Made by a program: the position numbers and the translations under genes
Source of the DNA: Muribaculum gordoncarteri
GTDB lineage: Bacteria > Bacteroidota > Bacteroidia > Bacteroidales > Muribaculaceae
Length of the DNA: 64,000 nt
NCBI RefSeq assembly: GCF_004803695.1
Contig: NZ_CP039393.1
Span: forward strand, 434,001 to 498,000
Direction of reading: 5' to 3'
The notes under the pieces: model-generated
Told to the model about the DNA's origin: nothing
What the model saw: the letters and a program-made list of their open reading frames with translations, nothing else
Database searches by the model: none
Shown: piece after piece, positions 1 through 8,411 of the stretch
Layout: every line of letters starts with the position of its first letter
How positions within the stretch are numbered: the stretch's first letter is position 1

Positions 1-256
1 GTTCAATGTCGCGTGTCTGCTTTTGCAGTTGATATACACTGCTTTCCATCTCATCGTAGAGGGGGAAGAAACTCTCCTGTTGCTCCTTGGTGAGCTTCAG
101 CTCCTTTGTTAGGAAGTCGTGCTTGTATTGACGCAGTTCCTTGAACCACTCCTTACGCTCGACAGGACGCTGGCGTCTTTCGCCGGGCTGCTGGGCGTAG
201 CTTGAAAACGATACAAAAAGCGCTAATATTAATGAGATCAGCGTTAGACGTTTCAT
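1..256 (-). CDS. Secreted Spy/CpxP-like periplasmic protein, 3' end outside window
   Basis: Reading from ATG at 254-256, 85 codons are visible before the window edge. The product starts with a clear Sec signal peptide (MKRLTLISLILALFVSFSS, then YAQQ, a typical AXA-like cleavage site) followed by a strongly charged helical region rich in K, E, R and Q with the phrase LTKEQQESFFPLYDEM. Small periplasmic helical proteins with 'LTxEQ..fxPlYdEm' occur beside ECF sigma factors in Bacteroidetes and resemble Spy/CpxP; that assignment is inference. It lies 18 bp after the membrane protein gene at 275-673 and two genes after the sigma factor, so the three probably form one operon for an envelope response. 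Confidence 0.7.
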   Translation of the reverse strand, partial: MKRLTLISLILALFVSFSSYAQQPGERRQRPVERKEWFKELRQYKHDFLTKELKLTKEQQESFFPLYDEMESSVYQLQKQTRDIE

Positions 257-274
257 ATAACTCGATTATTGGTT

Positions 275-673
275 TTATTTTAAGTTCTCGAGGGTTACAC
301 CTTCGTTGTACATCTCTTCCATGAGGTCATACTCGTCGACATTATCGATGCTGTAGTAGTCGTAGAAGTGATCACTGCTTAGAACGCTTGCCATTACAGG
401 ATTGTTTTCAATCGACATATCTGCGGTGCGGCTGCCTATGTCGTTAAACACCTTCATCATGCACCATATTCCGGCAAACATGGCTGCAAGATATACATAG
501 GGACGGCAACGCTGCCACCAAGTGCGTGGCAGAATCTTCTTGTCGGTTGATTCAAACTCTTTTTCAGGCAGCTGCTGCATCATTTGCCGAGCAAAGTTGG
601 CAAAATAGTCATCAGGGACGGTCATTCCCGACCGCCTGTCGACTTGCTTGAGTATGTCATTGTCCGGTTTCAT
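275..673 (-). CDS. Single-pass membrane protein downstream of ECF sigma factor, possible anti-sigma factor
   Basis: 132 residues, not recognised as a named family. The N-terminal ~50 residues are soluble and charged, with PDDYFANFARQMM, a phrase common in short Bacteroidetes proteins encoded after ECF sigma factors. One hydrophobic helix (about residues 55-77, YLAAMFAGIWCMM) follows and the C-terminal ~50 residues are acidic, with repeated Y/D. The topology (cytoplasmic N-terminus, one helix, outside tail) and the position 54 bp after the sigma gene fit an anti-sigma or sensor partner, but no zinc-binding anti-sigma signature is visible, so the role is inferred from context only. Confidence 0.7.
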   Translation of the reverse strand: MKPDNDILKQVDRRSGMTVPDDYFANFARQMMQQLPEKEFESTDKKILPRTWWQRCRPYVYLAAMFAGIWCMMKVFNDIGSRTADMSIENNPVMASVLSSDHFYDYYSIDNVDEYDLMEEMYNEGVTLENLK

Positions 674-727
674 ACCTGAGTTCTTTTAAGTTATTTTAAT
701 GGTTAGACTTAGGCTGTGTCAATAGGT

Positions 728-1288
728 TTAATCATTATCGGCAAAATATTGCTCAATTTTTTTTGCAGCGAGATGATAGGATGCTTTCAGGGCACCTACC
801 GAGGTACCTAAAATCTCCGACATCTGCTCATATTTCATTTCATCGTAGTAGCGCATATTGAACACCAGCCTTTGCTTTTCGGGCAGTGAGGCGATTGCCT
901 TGCGCAGTTTCAGCGCGAGCTGGTCGCCGTCGATGTAGGTGTCGGCTTCTATGAGGTTGACAAGGTGCGACTCCTCGTCGTCGATTGAAATGTTCATCCG
1001 TTTACGCTCCTTGGCAAGGAATGTTATGCTCTCGTTGATTGCAATCTTGTAGAGCCATGTCGACAACTTGGCTTCGCCCCTGAAGTTTTCGATTGAACTC
1101 CATGCTTTCATGAATGTGTTCTGCAGCAAATCATTGGCATCGTCATGGTCCTCGACCATGCGTCGAATCTGCCAATACAGCGGTTCACTGTACCGGGCAA
1201 TCACCTTGCCGAAAGCGGTTCGGCAAGTAGAGCTGTCGCGAAGACGCTTCACGAGTTCAGGATCATCGATTGGTGTATCTTTGCTCAT
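728..1288 (-). CDS. RNA polymerase ECF sigma factor (sigma-70 family, RpoE-like)
   Basis: 186 residues, normal length for an ECF sigma. Region 2 spans roughly residues 25-95 with DANDLLQNTFMKAWSSIENF (-10 recognition and core binding) and WLYKIAINESI; region 4 spans about 128-183, with LPEKQRLVFNMRYYDEM and a helix-turn-helix around YEQMSEILGTSVGALKASYH. It should direct RNA polymerase to stress-type promoters. The promoter at 1318-1347 gives a leader of about 20 nt. The next two genes on the same strand encode a membrane protein and a secreted protein, so the set resembles a sigma/anti-sigma/envelope effector operon. The regulon is not visible here. Confidence 0.93.
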   Translation of the reverse strand: MSKDTPIDDPELVKRLRDSSTCRTAFGKVIARYSEPLYWQIRRMVEDHDDANDLLQNTFMKAWSSIENFRGEAKLSTWLYKIAINESITFLAKERKRMNISIDDEESHLVNLIEADTYIDGDQLALKLRKAIASLPEKQRLVFNMRYYDEMKYEQMSEILGTSVGALKASYHLAAKKIEQYFADND

Positions 1289-1317
1289 TCGGGGAAGAGT
1301 AATTGCTTATTGAGTGT

Positions 1318-1347
1318 CAAAAGTACATAAACTTTTTATAACTTCAA
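1318..1347 (-). promoter_or_regulatory. Bacteroidetes-type promoter of the ECF sigma operon
   Basis: On the minus strand a TTG (plus-strand CAA at 1345-1347) is separated by 19 bp from TACTTTTG (plus-strand CAAAAGTA at 1318-1325), matching the Bacteroidetes primary-sigma consensus TTG-N19/20-TAnnTTTG. It lies about 30 bp before the sigma factor ATG. Confidence 0.6.
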
Positions 1348-1386
1348 CCCCCGATAAGCTTAAATTGTTATAAAAAGAAAAATTTT

Positions 1387-2184
1387 ATGGATACGGTATT
1401 GACCACGCAAAATATTTTGACGGCCTTGCTGCTCACTCTCGTGGCCGGACTTTCGACCGGTATAGGCAGCCTCATGGCATTTTTCACAAAGACCTCCAAC
1501 ACCAAATTCCTGTCGGGCGCATTGGGCCTTTCGGCGGGTGTGATGGTCTATGTTTCATTCATGGAGCTGATGCCCGAGTCGCTTGAGGCCATGACCGATG
1601 TCTACGGCGACAAGCCCGGCACAATCTACATGCTGCTGTCGTTTTTCGGGGGCATGGGACTTATAGCGTTGATTGACTTCCTGATTCCCGAGGATGAGAA
1701 CCCTCACGAGCTTCATAATGTAAACACCGGCGGCAACCGGTTGAAACGCACTGGTATAATGCTTGCGCTCGCGATAGGAGTGCACAATTTCCCCGAAGGA
1801 ATCGCCACATTCGTGTCGGGACTTGAGGGGCTCGACATCGCGCTGCCCATCGTCATAGCTATAGCCATCCATAATATCCCCGAGGGAATTGCCGTGTCGG
1901 TGCCTATATATCACGCTACGGGGAGCCGTCGCAAGGCTTTGCTCTACTCGTTTCTCTCGGGACTTGCCGAGCCTGTAGGTGCTGTTTTCGCGTTGATATT
2001 CCTGATGCCTATATGGACTCCGCTTGTCAACTCGGTGTGCCTTGCCGCCGTGTCGGGCATCATGGTGTTTATCGCCTTTGACGAGCTGCTGCCCAGTGCC
2101 GAGGAGTATGGACACCATCATTATGCCATATCGGGTGTGATACTGGGCATGCTCGTAATGGGGTTCGGACTATTGCTGTTTTGA
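1387..2184 (+). CDS. zupT: ZIP-family zinc/divalent metal transporter ZupT
   Basis: 265 residues, the size of ZupT. Eight hydrophobic segments are visible, with the histidine/glutamate metal-site motifs HNFPEG (133-138) in the fourth helix and HNIPEG (162-167) in the fifth. These form the binuclear metal site in ZIP transporters. The loop before them carries PEDENPHELHN. The family imports Zn2+ and other divalent metals across the inner membrane. The gene is monocistronic: the upstream sigma operon diverges, and the 3' end overlaps the convergent MscS-like gene by 15 bp, so the two transcripts are antisense at their ends. Confidence 0.93.
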   Translation: MDTVLTTQNILTALLLTLVAGLSTGIGSLMAFFTKTSNTKFLSGALGLSAGVMVYVSFMELMPESLEAMTDVYGDKPGTIYMLLSFFGGMGLIALIDFLIPEDENPHELHNVNTGGNRLKRTGIMLALAIGVHNFPEGIATFVSGLEGLDIALPIVIAIAIHNIPEGIAVSVPIYHATGSRRKALLYSFLSGLAEPVGAVFALIFLMPIWTPLVNSVCLAAVSGIMVFIAFDELLPSAEEYGHHHYAISGVILGMLVMGFGLLLF

Positions 2185-3690
2185 ACCCGAGCCTGAGGCG
2201 GGTTGTGACGGAGCCGACGGCTGTGACTGCAGTTTCGGTTCCACCGGCCAATTCTCGGGGCCGACGGGCGATGATGCGTCCCTGTTGAAGAAGGGGTAGG
2301 GCATTCCGAACACTCTCTCGACTTTTCCGCCGGGGCTGAGGAAGCCGTCGATGACGGTGTCGCGGCCCGAAGGCTGCTCGAAGCAGTAGAGTCTGAATCG
2401 TGACAGCATGGCTGCGAGGTGCTCGAATATGGTGTCCTGCATGGCTTCGTAGGGCAACCATGCCGAAGTGCTTGTGAAACAGTAGATCTGGAACGGGATG
2501 CCGCCTCCTGTCTGCTGAAGTGTCGACACGAAGCAGGTGCTGTTGCTATCGACAAACTTGTTGTTGTCGAGCCACATTTTCATGTAGGCGCGGAACAAGC
2601 CGAGGTTGGTGTCGATTGTTCCGTCGGGAAGTCCCTCGGAGTTGTTCACATCCTCCACCTTTCCGGCAGCCTTCTGGGCGAGTTTGCGCGTTATGAAGTC
2701 GTCCATGAAGGGTATCTTGCGGAATTCGTCGAGCATTTCGGGAGTCAGCGGCAGCACGCTGTCGGCGTCGATCATGTAGGACCGCTGTATGCGTCGTGTG
2801 TTGCTCACCTGCATGCTGCGGTAGTTGGTGAAGCTTCCGCTGATGAGGCTGTAGGGCGGCAGCATGGTCGTGGTCTTGTCCCAGTTTTCCACCTTTACCG
2901 AGGTCAGCGTCACTTCGGTCACGGTTCCGTTGGCGTCGGTGCCGTTTACTTTTATCCAGTCGCCCACATGAAGGCTGTCGTTTTCCGAAAGCTGCACGCC
3001 GGCCACAAGACCGAGTATGCTGTCCTTGAAAATCAACATCAGCACGGCTGCAAATGCGCCGAGGCCGGCAAGCAGTGAGGCGGGCGACTTGTCGACGAGC
3101 ACGGCCACCGCTATAATTACAGCCACTATGCAGATGATTCCGCGCACGAGCTGTACGAGACCTCGCAATGGCAGATGCCTTTTGTTGCGACTCGCATTGA
3201 AGTGTGCCCATATCGCACCCACAAGTGCCGACAAGGCTATCGCCGTTACGTATATTACATATAATAATGTAAGTTTTGTGAGTAAGTTGGCGAGTGTGGA
3301 GCGTGTGTATACAAGAGTGAACTGAATCAGAATCAAAAATACTATCGCCGGAATCATGCGACAAAGCTTCAGGAAGAAGTTCTCCTGTCGCAGATATTTA
3401 TAGAGATCGCTTTGAGTGTGGTTCCCGAAATGCCTTACTGCTCCTATTATTATCCATTTTGCGATGTAGCCTACGATAAAGGCGATTGCAAACACGACAA
3501 TGGCATAGGCCCATGTTACGGCTGAAGTGCTGTGTTGAAGTCCCAGGGGGCTGAGAATCCAGTCGGATATTTTCATTGCCAGTGATGCAATGAAGTGGCT
3601 TCCATTGGTGTCGATGTTCAGTGCATTGAGAGTGCTCTCCGATATGCTTTGCGTGGTCGATGGCTCGGTGTTGGCTAAAAGATACGACAT
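2170..3690 (-). CDS. MscS-family mechanosensitive ion channel (YbdG-like)
   Basis: 506 residues. The N-terminal ~200 residues contain several transmembrane helices (for example AYAIVVFAIAFIVGYIAKWI, then FLILIQFTLVY and IICIVAVIIAVAV). The MscS core follows at roughly 212-300: a pore-lining helix rich in Gly/Ala (SLLAGLGAFAAVLMLIF) and then the beta domain with GDWIKVNGTDANGTVTEV and the phrase MLPPYSLIS. The large C-terminal cytoplasmic region is longer than in MscS itself and fits the YbdG subgroup. Such channels release solutes on hypo-osmotic shock. The last ~30 residues are a low-complexity Q/S/P tail. Confidence 0.88.
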   Translation of the reverse strand: MSYLLANTEPSTTQSISESTLNALNIDTNGSHFIASLAMKISDWILSPLGLQHSTSAVTWAYAIVVFAIAFIVGYIAKWIIIGAVRHFGNHTQSDLYKYLRQENFFLKLCRMIPAIVFLILIQFTLVYTRSTLANLLTKLTLLYVIYVTAIALSALVGAIWAHFNASRNKRHLPLRGLVQLVRGIICIVAVIIAVAVLVDKSPASLLAGLGAFAAVLMLIFKDSILGLVAGVQLSENDSLHVGDWIKVNGTDANGTVTEVTLTSVKVENWDKTTTMLPPYSLISGSFTNYRSMQVSNTRRIQRSYMIDADSVLPLTPEMLDEFRKIPFMDDFITRKLAQKAAGKVEDVNNSEGLPDGTIDTNLGLFRAYMKMWLDNNKFVDSNSTCFVSTLQQTGGGIPFQIYCFTSTSAWLPYEAMQDTIFEHLAAMLSRFRLYCFEQPSGRDTVIDGFLSPGGKVERVFGMPYPFFNRDASSPVGPENWPVEPKLQSQPSAPSQPASGSGSKQQ

Positions 3691-3805
3691 TATGTAATTT
3701 TTGGGTTAAAATGTGTTGATATTGTTTATCTAATAGACAATCGACAAGTGGAAATTGTTCTATGTCCGGAATTATGCCTGCGCTGCAACTCACTATAAAT
3801 AGTGA

Positions 3806-3836
3806 TTGCAGATGACGAAAATATGAACTAATTTTG
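3806..3836 (+). promoter_or_regulatory. Promoter of the TonB receptor/lipoprotein pair
   Basis: TTG at 3806-3808, 20-bp spacer and TAATTTTG at 3829-3836 match the Bacteroidetes TTG-N19/20-TAnnTTTG consensus. Transcription should begin at about 3841-3844, that is at or just past the upstream GTG start candidate of the receptor gene. Confidence 0.65.
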
Positions 3837-3840
3837 CACC

Positions 3841-6087
3841 GTGAGAATAAAGGGTTGTACATCATCAATGTTTTTCTTTGTCACGCTGCTTGCCGGCGTG
3901 AGCGCATTGTCGGCTTCGGCGCATAACGTTGCGGTTGAGGAGCCCGACACCATATTGTCGCTTGACGAGGTATCGGTTACGGCCATAAAGCAGTCGGCCG
4001 ATATGCGTCGTCTGCCCGTGGCCTCGACTGTCGTGGGCGCCTCAGAGGTCGAGCGGCTAAATATTGTGACGATGAAGGATGTGAGCGAGGTAGCGCCGAA
4101 TTTCTATATTCCCGACTACGGCTCGCGCATGACATCGTCGATATATGTGCGTGGCATAGGTGCGCGCATCGATCAGCCCGTGGTGGGATTGAATGTCGAT
4201 AATGTGCCGTTCATGAACAAGGACAACTATGACTTCGACCTTGTCGATATAGAGCGCATCGAAATTCTGAGAGGACCACAGAGTACGCTTTACGGACGAA
4301 ATACCATGGGCGGACTCATTAATATATATACATTGTCGCCGATGCGATATCAGGGATTGCGTGTGATGGGTGAATACGGATCCTACAACAGCGTGAAGGC
4401 TGCGGTGTCATATTATACAAAGTTAAACTCCCGCCTCGGAATGTCATGGGCCGGATACTTCACCCACACCGACGGGCATTTCACCAACATGAACAATGGC
4501 AAAAAGTGTGACCACGAAAATCAGGGCAGTCTGCGATGGAAAACAGTGTGGAACCCGATGGCCAACCTGAGCGTGGAGAACACTCTCGGAGTACAGATTT
4601 CGCGACAGGGAGGATACCCCTACGAGTTTGTCGAAACCGGCGAGATAAACTATAACGACACCTGCTTCTACAAGCGCACGGGAATAACCGACGGACTCAC
4701 TGCGCGTTGGACGCTTGACAACGTGGTGCTGTCGAGCATCACCAGTTTCCAGTATATCGACGACAACATGACCCTTGACCAGGATTTCCTTCCCGACTCC
4801 TACTTCACGTTGACTCAGAAGCGCAAGGAGTGGGCGTTGACGCAGGACTTCATAGGCCGTGGTGCAATAGGCGACTACAGTTGGCTCGGAGGCTTGTTTG
4901 CCTTTTACAAGCACACCGACATGAATGCTCCCGTTACATTCCGTGAAACAGGTATAAAGGAGCTTATCGTGGACCATCGTAACGATGCCAATCCTTACTA
5001 TCCGATTCAGTGGAATGAAGACTCGTTTGTTCTCGGCAGCGACTTCCTGAACAGTGTCTACGGAGTGGCATTGTACCATCAGAGCGCCTATGTCCTCGGG
5101 GCGTGGAATGTAGCATTGGGAATGCGCCTCGACCTTGAACACAACCGGTTGCGTTACAACAGTCGATGCAATACGAGCTACACAATATATGACATAACCA
5201 AGGATGAACCCGAGGTGTATCGCGTCGATCCCGTAAACATCGATGACGGCGGTAGGCTTTCCAAGACTTTCCTCCAATTTCTGCCTAAGCTGACGCTAAC
5301 CTATAATTTTGATGCCGGAAACATATATGGCTCGGTGGCTCGGGGATACAAGGCCGGAGGATTCAACACCCAGATGTTCAGCGATGTGCTTCAGCAGCGC
5401 ATAATGGGGCTGATGGGACTGAGCGAGAAATATGATGTGAACGAGATTATATCCTACAAGCCCGAAACGAGCTGGAACTACGAGATAGGCGCTCACTTCT
5501 CGTCGACCGACCGACGGTTTACGGCCGACATGGCGCTCTTCTACATCGACTGTCGCGACCAGCAGCTCACGGTGTTTCCCGACGGAGTGACTACGGGCCG
5601 AATCATGACCAATGCTGGCCGCACCCGTAGCTTCGGAGCCGAGCTGTCGATGAGCTTCCGTCCGGCCGACCGATGGTTGCTAAATGCAAGTTACGGATAC
5701 ACAAATGCCAAATTCAGTAAATTTAACAATGGCATAGCCGATTACTCGGGCAACTATATACCCTACGCTCCGCACAACACCGTGTTTGCCGGAGTCAACT
5801 ACACACAGCCGGTTAAGTCGAAGCTGCTCGATGCTATTGCGCTGAATGTCAACGCGCGAGGCGTGGGTGAAATCGTGTGGGACGAAGCCAACAAAGTGCG
5901 CCAGCCCTTCTACGCGCTGCTCGGAGCATCGGTGCGATTTGAAAAAAATGATTTTTCACTTACTTTTTGGGGTGAAAACATCACCGGTACACAATATGAC
6001 ACGTTTTATTTCGTTTCTATAGGGAACACATTCCTGCAGAGGGGTAAACCGCGACATATAGGAGCCACCCTCCGATTACAATTCTAA
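3841..6087 (+). CDS. TonB-dependent outer membrane receptor
   Basis: 748 residues from GTG 3841; 739 from ATG 3868. A signal peptide ends near SALSASA. A plug domain covers about residues 40-165, with IYVRGIG and RIEILRGPQSTLYGRNTMGG, the classic plug signature, and the remainder is a 22-strand barrel ending in an aromatic residue (RLQF). No CarboxypepD-like SusC extension is present, so this is a siderophore/cofactor-type rather than a SusC-type receptor; the substrate is unknown. The GTG form has the basic n-region (RIK) expected of a signal peptide, but the promoter -7 box at 3829-3836 would give a leaderless transcript for it and a ~25-nt leader for the ATG. A lipoprotein gene follows 30 bp downstream. 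Confidence 0.9.
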   Translation: MRIKGCTSSMFFFVTLLAGVSALSASAHNVAVEEPDTILSLDEVSVTAIKQSADMRRLPVASTVVGASEVERLNIVTMKDVSEVAPNFYIPDYGSRMTSSIYVRGIGARIDQPVVGLNVDNVPFMNKDNYDFDLVDIERIEILRGPQSTLYGRNTMGGLINIYTLSPMRYQGLRVMGEYGSYNSVKAAVSYYTKLNSRLGMSWAGYFTHTDGHFTNMNNGKKCDHENQGSLRWKTVWNPMANLSVENTLGVQISRQGGYPYEFVETGEINYNDTCFYKRTGITDGLTARWTLDNVVLSSITSFQYIDDNMTLDQDFLPDSYFTLTQKRKEWALTQDFIGRGAIGDYSWLGGLFAFYKHTDMNAPVTFRETGIKELIVDHRNDANPYYPIQWNEDSFVLGSDFLNSVYGVALYHQSAYVLGAWNVALGMRLDLEHNRLRYNSRCNTSYTIYDITKDEPEVYRVDPVNIDDGGRLSKTFLQFLPKLTLTYNFDAGNIYGSVARGYKAGGFNTQMFSDVLQQRIMGLMGLSEKYDVNEIISYKPETSWNYEIGAHFSSTDRRFTADMALFYIDCRDQQLTVFPDGVTTGRIMTNAGRTRSFGAELSMSFRPADRWLLNASYGYTNAKFSKFNNGIADYSGNYIPYAPHNTVFAGVNYTQPVKSKLLDAIALNVNARGVGEIVWDEANKVRQPFYALLGASVRFEKNDFSLTFWGENITGTQYDTFYFVSIGNTFLQRGKPRHIGATLRLQF

Positions 6088-6117
6088 AATAAATTAAACC
6101 TAATATTAACGACAACA

Positions 6118-6957
6118 ATGAACAAAACAAAAACGATTTTAATGTCGGCTCTCGTAGCCGTTGCAATGACAGCCTGTGACACAGACAGCAAAAACGAAAG
6201 AACATTCTCATTCCCGATGGCTAACTATGCCGCTCAAGCAGGAGGTGAAGCAGCTTTCTCAAACAGCGCTACAACTACCCGCATTGACTATGAGAACAGC
6301 CTTGGAGAAATCAATTATCCTACAATAAGCCTTCCCAACATGTCGTCGGGCAGCATGAAGATAAGCGGCCTTAAGCTTTCGTCACTCCCCAAGGGCGAGG
6401 GCCTTCAGCTTTCGGGCACCGGCGTGACTCCTGTAGTAAACGGAGCTACTTCACTCGGCTCGGCCAACGTAACCGCTTACTTCAAGGGTTATAACGGATA
6501 TTATATGATTGACTTTGCCGACGGAACTTCGGTGACCAGCTTCTCTATCCCCTTGAATTACTTCAGTACAACCACCGTTACTTCGGCTGATCAAAATCCT
6601 TATACTACAAATACTGCCGACAAGAACCGCTATTCGGTTATAATCAATGCCGAGAAGAAGACTGCCAACATCGACATCCTCGCTGCAAGTTTTGCTGAAA
6701 AGATGCCCTCGATGAGCTTGCGATTCAAGGATGTAAAGGTGTTTATGAACAAGAACTCGGTGACTCTTGAAGCCGACGAACTCATCCCCGTAACCTACAA
6801 TTCAAGCAATCTTGAGGATCCCCAGCCCAAGTACAAGATTACCAATCTTAAAGCTCACGGCACACCCGAGCATGGCATGTCGCTCACCTTTGAGTGCGCA
6901 GGAACATTCCATGTAACGGCTGCCCTCGTTGATGTGTACACCAACAATCAGCAGTAA
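6118..6957 (+). CDS. Surface/periplasmic lipoprotein paired with TonB receptor
   Basis: 279 residues, not recognised as a named family. A lipoprotein signal peptide ends in the lipobox AMTAC (Cys about residue 20), followed by DTDSKNE; the acidic residues after Cys suit export to the outer membrane or surface in Bacteroidetes. The rest alternates short beta-rich stretches with S/T/N and has no internal membrane helix. It begins 30 bp after the TonB receptor and is followed by a terminator at 7004-7050, so it is most likely the receptor's accessory, perhaps ligand-binding, subunit. That role is inferred from position. Confidence 0.8.
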   Translation: MNKTKTILMSALVAVAMTACDTDSKNERTFSFPMANYAAQAGGEAAFSNSATTTRIDYENSLGEINYPTISLPNMSSGSMKISGLKLSSLPKGEGLQLSGTGVTPVVNGATSLGSANVTAYFKGYNGYYMIDFADGTSVTSFSIPLNYFSTTTVTSADQNPYTTNTADKNRYSVIINAEKKTANIDILAASFAEKMPSMSLRFKDVKVFMNKNSVTLEADELIPVTYNSSNLEDPQPKYKITNLKAHGTPEHGMSLTFECAGTFHVTAALVDVYTNNQQ

Positions 6958-7003
6958 TCGCTAAGAAAAAGTAACTGATAAAATAGAGTTACCATCCCTA
7001 AAG

Positions 7004-7050
7004 AAAGTCCGTCGGCTTCCGTCAAAGGTTGCCGTCGGACTTCTTTTATT
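7004..7050 (+). terminator. Rho-independent terminator after the receptor/lipoprotein operon
   Basis: AAGTCCGTCGGC pairs with GCCGTCGGACTT (one T-T mismatch) around a loop of about 18 nt, followed by TTCTTTTATT. It lies about 45 bp after the lipoprotein stop codon. Confidence 0.75.
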
Positions 7051-7130
7051 GTGTCATATAGGGAGATAATTGAGGCTTTTTGGTGAAAATAAAGACAATC
7101 GCTGAGGCGTGCTATTCAAAAAAGTTTTAT

Positions 7131-7138
7131 TATATTTG
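7131..7138 (+). promoter_or_regulatory. Candidate promoter of the nuo-atp block (-7 box only)
   Basis: TATATTTG fits TAnnTTTG exactly. No TTG sits 19-20 bp upstream, so the -33 element is weak or absent. A start near 7144 would give a leader of about 245 nt before nuoA. Confidence 0.45.
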
Positions 7139-7263
7139 CATGAGATTTTTGGCAGAATTTAATAAAATGTTAACCTTGAATATTTATTTTGCTGAGAATC
7201 AATTTGTTTAATGCAGTTAAGCTACCATTGATGCAGTGCTCTATTTCAAATATTATTTTGGCT

Positions 7264-7366
7264 CCGGCTTCTCGCATTGGCGGGAAACAGGTGAACCGTG
7301 CATGCGTCGGGGAAGAAATATATGTCCGGGTCGCTGTCGGAAACTGTTCCGAAGTGGCCTTTTTTG
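7264..7366 (+). promoter_or_regulatory. Structured nuoA leader ending in a terminator-like hairpin
   Basis: Two structures can be drawn by eye. CTTCTCGCAT (7268-7277) pairs with ATGCG and GGGGAAG (7302-7315) around a 24-nt loop, with CCGG 7264-7267 able to pair with CCGG 7326-7329. A second stem pairs GGTCGCT (7329-7335) plus TCGGAA (7337-7342) with TTCCGA (7347-7352) plus AGTGGCC (7353-7359), loop ACTG, followed by seven T from about 7360. This looks like an intrinsic terminator only 24 bp before the nuoA start. It could be an attenuator for the operon or the end of a separate short RNA of about 220 nt; no known riboswitch class is recognised. Confidence 0.45.
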
Positions 7367-7389
7367 TTTGAGGAAATTAGATTAACAAT

Positions 7390-7764
7390 ATGGTATCAGT
7401 AATTTTTGGTATTCAGAATTCGACTCTTGCCGTAGTTGCCGCCCTCACCGGTGTGGCACTTGTGGCATTGGCATTGGTGACTGCCGGATTAATATCGCCG
7501 AAGTCCTACAATGCACAGAAAGGTGAAGCGTATGAGTGCGGTATCCCCACACGAGGTGTGAGCATGGCCCAGTTCAAGGTCGGCTACTATCTCTATGCAA
7601 TCCTGTTTCTTATGTTTGATGTGGAAACGGTGTTTCTGTATCTCTGGGCAGTGCGTATGCGCGAGCTCGGTGTTGAAGGATTGCTTTGTATCGCCTTGTT
7701 TTTTGGAATTTTAGTGCTGGGCCTCGTTTATGCCTGGCGGAAAGGAGCATTGGAATGGAAGTAA
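7390..7764 (+). CDS. nuoA: NADH-quinone oxidoreductase subunit A (ND3 homologue)
   Basis: 124 residues, three transmembrane helices. The second-loop signature [11 protein letters not shown]-like stretch (here [11 protein letters not shown]) and the acidic helix [17 protein letters not shown] identify NuoA, a membrane-arm subunit next to the quinone site of complex I. GAGGAAA lies upstream of the ATG at 7390. It is the first gene of a long same-strand block and its 3' end overlaps nuoB by 10 bp. Confidence 0.95.
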   Translation: MVSVIFGIQNSTLAVVAALTGVALVALALVTAGLISPKSYNAQKGEAYECGIPTRGVSMAQFKVGYYLYAILFLMFDVETVFLYLWAVRMRELGVEGLLCIALFFGILVLGLVYAWRKGALEWK

Positions 7765-8360
7765 CTACAAAAGGCATGCCCTATTCCGAATGGAAGGACA
7801 ATGAATATATCGAAAAACTCGTCAAGGAGCTCAAGGACAACGGTACCAACGTTGTTGTAGGCACGCTTGACAACATAATCAACTGGGGGCGTTCCAATTC
7901 TATCTGGCCGCTCACTTTCGCCACCAGTTGTTGCGGTATCGAGTTTATCGCACTTGGAGCGGCGCGTTATGACATGGCGCGCTTTGGCTGGGAAGTGGCA
8001 CGTGCCTCACCACGTCAGGCCGACTTCATGATGGTAGCCGGAACGATCGTTCACCGCATGGCTCCGGTGGTGCGTCGTCTTTACGATCAGCTCGCCGAGC
8101 CCAAGTATGTGATTGCCTGCGGTGGATGCGCAATATCGGGCGGTCCGTTCAAGAACTCCTATCACGTAGTGAAGGGTGTCGAGGAGATAATCCCCGTCGA
8201 TGTCTACGTGCCCGGATGTCCGCCTCGTCCCGAAGCAATGATTTACGGTATAATGCAGCTCTCACGCAAAATTAAGGTAGAGAAGTTCTTCGGTGGAGTG
8301 AACCGTCAGGAAAAGCAACGCGATTTCCTTGAAAGCCATCCCATCGACGATGCGCAGTAA
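7755..8360 (+). CDS. nuoB: NADH-quinone oxidoreductase subunit B (PSST, cluster N2)
   Basis: 201 residues from ATG 7755, chosen because AAAGGAG at 7741-7747 has ideal spacing; a longer frame upstream is an overlap with nuoA. NuoB carries the terminal Fe-S cluster N2 that reduces quinone. The four ligand cysteines are visible: adjacent Cys in ATSCCGIEF, Cys in CGGCAISGG, and Cys in PGCPPRPEA. The C-terminal ~30 residues ([15 protein letters not shown]) are charged. Overlap with nuoA suggests translational coupling. Confidence 0.96.
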   Translation: MEVTTKGMPYSEWKDNEYIEKLVKELKDNGTNVVVGTLDNIINWGRSNSIWPLTFATSCCGIEFIALGAARYDMARFGWEVARASPRQADFMMVAGTIVHRMAPVVRRLYDQLAEPKYVIACGGCAISGGPFKNSYHVVKGVEEIIPVDVYVPGCPPRPEAMIYGIMQLSRKIKVEKFFGGVNRQEKQRDFLESHPIDDAQ

Positions 8361-8411
8361 CAGAGTGACTATAAACGAATTTTAAGAATAATACCCAATA
8401 TTATCACAATT

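Noticed and set aside
7264-7366. Known riboswitch, SRP RNA or 6S RNA in the nuoA leader
   Set aside because: Tried by eye against the conserved cores of these RNAs; none fits convincingly, so it is reported only as a structured leader.
7189-7371. 60-residue ORF in the nuoA leader
   Set aside because: No good ribosome binding site, no family resemblance, and it overlaps strong RNA structure.
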